Source: Alkalilimnicola ehrlichii (GTDB taxonomy: Bacteria; Pseudomonadota; Gammaproteobacteria; Nitrococcales; AK92). Taken from it: a stretch of 64,000 nt of DNA. The stretch lies in NCBI RefSeq assembly GCF_003399765.1, contig NZ_NFZV01000025.1, positions 1-64,000 on the forward strand, read 5' to 3'. The notes below the pieces were generated by a model. That model saw only the letters and a list, made by a program, of their open reading frames with translations, searched no databases and was not told the origin of the DNA. The position numbers were made by a program, and so were the translations under genes. Below are positions 59,401-64,000 of the stretch, in pieces (the first letter of the stretch is position 1; each line of letters begins with the position of its first letter).

Positions 59401-61518
59401 AGCCGGCGGCCGGATGCAGCTCAGCGCGAGCAACGGCGGCATTCGCTTTGCGGCCTTGCACGGCGGCGAGGATTTGCTGCTCGAAGCGGCGGGCCAGGTG
59501 GAAGCCGTCGTCGACGCGCGGCTCGACGAGCCGCGTCCGGGCGTCGATCGCGGCGTTATGCTGTTCCGCGACACGGTGGTGCTCAACGGCGGTGGCGATA
59601 TGAACCTCGGCTGGGTGCGTTCTGCCGAGGATCGCATCGTAGTCGATACAGCCGGCACCTTCGCTGCCCAATGGCTGGATACGCCGATGGCGGATATTCT
59701 CATTCATGCCGGTGCCGCCGACCTTGGCGGTGCCCACGCCTACAGCCATGTGCTGGTCGATACCACCGCCGACCCGGCGGACACCGATCCGCGCGATTGG
59801 GCCACCTTCGGTCAGCGCGAAGGCGCGGATATCCGCTTTGCCGACTTGCGCAGCGAAACCGGCGACGTGTTGGTCTATGCCGGCGGCGATGTCCATGGCG
59901 GCGACGCCGTGGCTTATCGCGACCTGATCCTGGCAGGGCGTAACCTCACCCTCGGCCGCACCGAGAGCCTGACCCGCGACCTGGAATTCCAAGCGCTGGA
60001 GAACATTCTCGGTCAACGCGCCGTATCCGCGCGCGATATCACCATCGGCGCCGGTGGCGATCTCCTTTTCGAGTCGGTGGATTATGAGGGCGATATCTCC
60101 TTGTCCGCCGGGCGCAACATCTGGGTGCGGGTTGGCGGCGACATCGACATGGAACGTGTCGAGGCGGGCGAGAACGTCGAGTTGTTCGCCGATGGCGGCA
60201 TTGCGCTGGTGTCGGTCGATGCCGGCGGCGTCGTCACCTTGGAGGCCGGCGAGGCTTTGCGCGTCGAGGAGTACATCCGCGCCGGCGGCAACGTGACCGC
60301 CTCGGGCGAGCAGGTCGTGCTGGATACCGTCACGGCCGGCGGCCGGTCGATATCGACTCGCGCAGCTCGCTCGACGTGCGTTGGATCGACAGCGATGGGC
60401 GGCAAGATCTGCTTGCCGGTTCCCATATACGTTTCGAGACGCTGAGCTCGCGCGATGCCGTGCATGCAGCGGCCGGCGGCGTTATCCAAGGTCAGCACAT
60501 CGACAGCGGCACGGATGTGACGCTCGATGCGCTGGACTCGGTGCTGGTCGACTACGTCATCAGCGTCGGCGATCAGAACATCGAAGCGGACAACCGAGTC
60601 GCGTTCCGCGAGCTGGTGGCCAACGGCGATATTCGCGTCGGTGCGGTACAGGGCATACAGGGTGAGCGGGCAATGGCGGATGGCCTGCTGCGGCTCATGG
60701 CCGGCGACCGCCGCCATAACGGCTCCCTGCACAATGCCGATCTCGCGCTCGATTACGTGCGCGGCGAAGCCGTGCGCTTGTACGCCGGCGGTCGTATCGG
60801 CGGCCATGATGCCGATACCCCGTTGGATGTCGCGGTAGGGCGCGAGCTGAGCCTGGTCGGCCAGCAAATCGCGGTCGATGCGACTCAGACCGGCTTCGAT
60901 ACCTTGGCGCTGGATATGGTCGGTGCCAACCATGGGTTGGCCGATTACGCCTGGTTACGGTTGACGACGGATGCCGCCGTCGAGGCAGGTCAGGTGCATG
61001 TCGAGCAGGCTGAGCTTGTCACCAATACGTCGCGCTTGCGGATCAACGATGCCGAAGTTGCGCATTGGCTGGATCTGCAAACCGGCCAGTTGCACGCCTA
61101 CATCAATAACATCGATCCGCGTCTGCGGCCGGTGCATGTGCAGATCTACGAGCCGTATGAGCCGGACACCCGGTTTGCCCTCGATATCGACGGCCGCGCG
61201 CTCTGGACCGATGCCTACGTGAGCTATTACCGCCCGGGCTGGCAGGTCGACACCCCGACCTACAGCACCGACCGCGATGCTTGGCACCGCGACGTCGAGG
61301 GGCGCAGCATCGAGAGCGATCTTAATAGAGACCTGCGGACGTTGGCCAAACACGTCGAACCGGGCTTTGTCCTGCCCACACCGGCGATGCCCGCTCGGGT
61401 GAACGCCTGGGGGCCGGGCGATGCAGCGCCGCGCGTGCGGGTCGGTTTGGTCTCGATTCGCGGTTTGGAAGAGGAATTGACGGTCTCCGAACAGGAAACG
61501 GCCGGCGAGGAAATATAA
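44475..61518 (+). CDS. Giant TpsA filamentous adhesin (LktA/FHA type), five frameshifts
   Basis: Six overlapping frames give one exoprotein of about 5,680 residues. It has a long signal region (PTKAAILSAIAATTAPVGVWA), then the TPS domain with FEAFRVAAGDTVDLHLPE and NPHGIVVGQSGVLNVGS (NPHG for NPNG). Thousands of residues of Gly/Ala/Val/Asn/Asp-rich beta-helix repeats follow, with blocks such as SLAGNVQGAGTAAVGAATTV and GGGAGTAAVGGSASVNTIEG. The C-terminal 1,900 residues are less regular. Breaks lie at about 45,820, 54,510, 55,647-55,651 (five G for six), 58,652 and 60,344 (GG for GGG). Every one is a single-base loss and each next frame continues the protein. TpsB follows after 19 bp. It should be secreted by TpsB and mediate adhesion or contact-dependent effects. 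No toxin domain is recognised at the C-terminus. Confidence 0.93.
52346..52381 (+). other. EF-hand-like calcium loop inside the adhesin
   Basis: NKDGNGTLAQFE fits the 12-residue EF-hand loop (N, D, N at 1, 3, 5, Gly at 6, Leu at 8, Glu at 12). It is near residue 2,625 in a non-repetitive insertion (DILDELNKDGNG) within the beta-helix. A single loop could bind Ca2+ and stiffen or fold this part after secretion. Confidence 0.5.
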
Positions 61519-61537
61519 ATGCGGAAATTCGGGGGGA

Positions 61538-63178
61538 ATGCCCGGTCGCGGATTAGCGGCGGCCGGCACGTTAGGTATTGCTTTAATGTTCGGCAGTCCG
61601 GTGTTGGCGGAAACGGCGCCGCGCTTGGATGCCGGTGCTGAGCGCGAACGGCTATTGCGGGATGAGCTTCTGCGCCAGCAACGGCGCCAGGAAGGCATGC
61701 AGCCGGAGGGCGATGCCACCATCACCGGGCCGGAGCTGTTCGAGCCGAGTCAATTGCCGGAAACTGGCGACACCTTTCAGTTGAGTGCGATCGAGTTCGA
61801 CGAGTCGGCCTTTTTTAGCGCAGCCGAGTTGCAGCGTTTGGCCGACGAGTACATCGACCGCGATATCAGCTTCCGCGAGTTAAACGATTTGGTGAACCGT
61901 GTTAACGCCTGGTACGGCGCCCGCGGGATCATTACGGCGCGGGCGCTGATTCCGCCGCAGCGAATCGACGACGGCGTATTACAAGTGCGTTTGGTAGAGG
62001 GACGGCTTGGTGCCTTTATCGTCGAAGGCGCGGGTTCCACCCGCGAGCGCTACCTGCGGTGGCGTTTAGGGTTAACAGACGGCGAGGTGATTGACGTGGC
62101 CGCGCTCGAAGCCGCGGTTACTCGGCTAAACCGAACCGGCGACTTAAGCTCGGCGGCCGCCTTGCGGGCCGGCGAGCGCACCGGCGAAACCGATGTGCTG
62201 TTACAAGTTCATGAGCCGCCGCGCTGGCATGTTCAAGTCTTTGCCGATAATGCCGGGTCGACCAGCACCGGGGAATACCGCGGCGGGATGATGTTGGGCG
62301 TCAACAGCCCCTTAGGCGTGCGCGACCGCTTGTCGATGTTGGTCTTGGGCAGCGAAGGTTCTCTCAACGGCTCGATCGGCTACGACTTTCCGGTGACCCG
62401 TTCCGGAGGACGCATCGACCTGCGCTATGTGCAGGGCGATATCGAGGTGGTGGACGGCCCTTACCGTGCCTTCGGCCTGGAAGGCGACTCCCGCGAAATG
62501 AGTATTGGTTTCGACCAACCGCTTACGCGCAGCAGCCGCTGGTGGTGGGATAGCAGCTTACGGGTGGCGCGCAGCGAATCGGAAACGACGCTCGATGAGT
62601 TTCCGTTCAGCGAGTACAGCATCGACCGAGCAAGCGTGGCGACGCAGATTACCCGCTTCGGCCAGTATAGCCAATGGACATGGCGCCAAGGCGTGCAGTA
62701 TGCGCGGCTGGACGATCAGGTGATGGACGACGAGGAGGGCTTCGTCGTCTTCGACGGTTTGTACAACGTCACTGTCATGCCTTTCGAGCGCTGGGCCGGT
62801 ACCGTGCGCGGGGCCTGGCAGTATATCGACGACAAAGCCGTGCCGTCGCCGCTGCATTACCAGGTGGGCGGTACTAACACCGTGCGCGGCTACCCCGAGA
62901 GCACGATTGCCGGTAGCCGAGGCTACTTCGTTAACCTCGAAACCCGTTACCGTCCGGGTACCGCTTTATCGCCGTTTGCGTTTATCGATCACGGCTTGAT
63001 CGACGACATCAGCCCTAACCGCGAGCATTTGCTTAGCGCCGGTTTAGGTTTTAACTGGCGCTGGACGCGCTACATCGAGGGCGAGCTCGTCTACGGCCAT
63101 ACCTTCCGCGAGATTCTACCGGACCAGGACGACTGGCGCGTGCACGCCCGCATCAGCGTCAGCTGGCCTGGTTATTGA
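61538..63178 (+). CDS. TpsB outer-membrane transporter (ShlB/FhaC/HecB type)
   Basis: The 546-residue protein has a signal peptide (TLGIALMFGSPVLA), a Pro/charged linker, POTRA domains (FQLSAIEFDESAFFSAAELQ, LNDLVNRVNAWYGARGIITA) and a barrel carrying VGGTNTVRGYPES, the VRGY motif of the conserved periplasmic loop. It ends in VHARISVSWPGY. It exports the adhesin encoded just upstream. An ATG at 61519 begins in another frame; 61538 is chosen because the signal peptide is in this frame, though the start is not certain. Confidence 0.94.
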   Translation: MPGRGLAAAGTLGIALMFGSPVLAETAPRLDAGAERERLLRDELLRQQRRQEGMQPEGDATITGPELFEPSQLPETGDTFQLSAIEFDESAFFSAAELQRLADEYIDRDISFRELNDLVNRVNAWYGARGIITARALIPPQRIDDGVLQVRLVEGRLGAFIVEGAGSTRERYLRWRLGLTDGEVIDVAALEAAVTRLNRTGDLSSAAALRAGERTGETDVLLQVHEPPRWHVQVFADNAGSTSTGEYRGGMMLGVNSPLGVRDRLSMLVLGSEGSLNGSIGYDFPVTRSGGRIDLRYVQGDIEVVDGPYRAFGLEGDSREMSIGFDQPLTRSSRWWWDSSLRVARSESETTLDEFPFSEYSIDRASVATQITRFGQYSQWTWRQGVQYARLDDQVMDDEEGFVVFDGLYNVTVMPFERWAGTVRGAWQYIDDKAVPSPLHYQVGGTNTVRGYPESTIAGSRGYFVNLETRYRPGTALSPFAFIDHGLIDDISPNREHLLSAGLGFNWRWTRYIEGELVYGHTFREILPDQDDWRVHARISVSWPGY

Positions 63179-63202
63179 TTGAGCAGCAGCTAGAGGTTCT
63201 TC

Positions 63203-64000
63203 ATGCTTTTCTATAATAAAATCGTTCCGCTGAATCGCGACCGCCACAAGGGTTTGCGCCTGCGCTCGGCCCAGGGCAAAGCCGACTTTGCCGCCAATAC
63301 GCATTATCTCCCGCTGGCCGGCACCGAGTTTTATCAGGCCAGCCGTTCGTTCCCGATTCTCTTCACCGGCGGTGAAGGCAGCGGCCCGGTGGTGCTGGTC
63401 GGTTTGCAGGAGGCTCGTAACCTGTTCCTCGACGAGGAGCAGCGCTGGGATCGTTTCGAATACGTTCCGGCCTATGTGCGCCGTTACCCGTTCGTGTTAG
63501 CCAAAGGCGACAACGGCGATGATTACACCGTGTGCTTCGACGAAGCCTATGCCGGTTTCAACGAAGCAGAAGGCGAGGCATTATTCGACGAGGAAGGCAA
63601 GGACAGCCCGTACCTTCAGCGCACCATTCGCTTCTTGAACCAGTATCTAGCCGAAATGGAGCGGACCAAGGATTTCATCGCTCGCTTGGAAGAATGGGAT
63701 CTTTTAAAGCAGCAGGACGTCCAGATTCGTGCCGCCGACGGCAGCCGCTACGCGCTTCGCGACTTTAAAGTGGTCGATGAAGAGAAGCTTAACAAAATAG
63801 CCGACGGCAAACTGGGCGAGCTGCATCGCGAAGGTTGGTTGGGTTGGATATACGCCCACCTGATTTCGCTGAATAACCTGGCTGTACTCAGTGACCGTAT
63901 TGCCGCCGGCGGTGCGACCGAAGAGGCTGTTAACGAAGAGGCCGAGGAAGCGCCAGCGCTCGGTCCGTCAGCGCACGCAGCTAGCCAACCAAATGCGCGG
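63203..64000 (+). CDS. SapC-family protein, C-terminal end outside the window
   Basis: The frame opens with ATG at 63203 after AGAGG and stays open to the last base (266 codons). The start MLFYNKIVPLNRDRHKGLR and FVLAKGDNGDDYTVCFDEAY are typical of SapC-like proteins, whose function is poorly defined; they were first linked with S-layer or peptide-resistance loci. The end becomes acidic and Ala-rich (EEAVNEEAEEAPALG). Placement 24 bp behind tpsB suggests cotranscription with the secretion locus. Confidence 0.9.
   Translation, partial: MLFYNKIVPLNRDRHKGLRLRSAQGKADFAANTHYLPLAGTEFYQASRSFPILFTGGEGSGPVVLVGLQEARNLFLDEEQRWDRFEYVPAYVRRYPFVLAKGDNGDDYTVCFDEAYAGFNEAEGEALFDEEGKDSPYLQRTIRFLNQYLAEMERTKDFIARLEEWDLLKQQDVQIRAADGSRYALRDFKVVDEEKLNKIADGKLGELHREGWLGWIYAHLISLNNLAVLSDRIAAGGATEEAVNEEAEEAPALGPSAHAASQPNAR

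Noticed and set aside
1..64000. Insertion sequences or prophage genes
   Set aside because: No transposase, integrase, capsid or tail-like reading frame is seen anywhere in the window.

Overview
The window reads as chromosomal DNA of a GC-rich gammaproteobacterium. The 3' tRNA-Pro(GGG) sequence, FolM-like reductase, OprC-type receptor with a Zur-like box, two-partner secretion locus and SapC protein all fit that. I cannot name a genus; an aquatic or saline-habitat lineage is only a guess. No transposase, integrase, rRNA or CRISPR array was found.

Layout. (1) 1-17,000 is accessory DNA beginning right at a tRNA-Pro 3' half with its terminator, which looks like the edge of a tRNA-targeted island. 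After about 1.5 kb of decayed or unrecognised sequence with a Rap1a/Tai-like gene come a type I restriction-modification locus (hsdM, hsdS, a GIY-YIG stub, a DUF3800 gene, hsdR), a PD-(D/E)XK nuclease gene, a very large DEDD exonuclease-RecQ-UvrD fusion and an MNT-HEPN gene. All are on the + strand and read as a defence island. (2) 17,500-30,600 is mixed: RIO kinase, a Lys-rich small protein, a cytoplasmic S8 protease with a helical tail, a chimeric junction joining broken elyC and soxC fragments, an ArsR regulator with a 32-bp palindrome, a RhuM-Fic protein, intact elyC, an SMP-30 protein, a FolM-like SDR, HipBA and a MATE pump. (3) 30,900-43,300 is mostly metabolic and envelope genes: epoxide hydrolase, glutaredoxin-like protein, Bcr/CflA pump, gamma-glutamylcyclotransferase, two tandem beta-lactamase-like serine hydrolases, a membrane acyltransferase, a Zur-box-associated TonB receptor with a DUF2946 protein, and an SDR. 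(4) 43,500-64,000 is a response regulator with a Glu at the phosphorylation site, a giant TpsA adhesin (about 5,680 residues after frame repair), its TpsB transporter and a SapC-family gene that runs off the end.

A window-wide feature governs interpretation: at least eleven genes or gene segments are broken by what look like single-base losses, many in short homopolymers (A, T, G) or in GGCC-like contexts, always in the deletion direction. In several cases the restored frame recovers an essential motif, for example KTG in a serine hydrolase and the hsdM core. This points to uncorrected deletion errors in the assembly more than to mass gene decay, so such genes are annotated as whole CDSs with the break recorded. 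Only the GIY-YIG stub and the elyC/soxC fragments look truly truncated.
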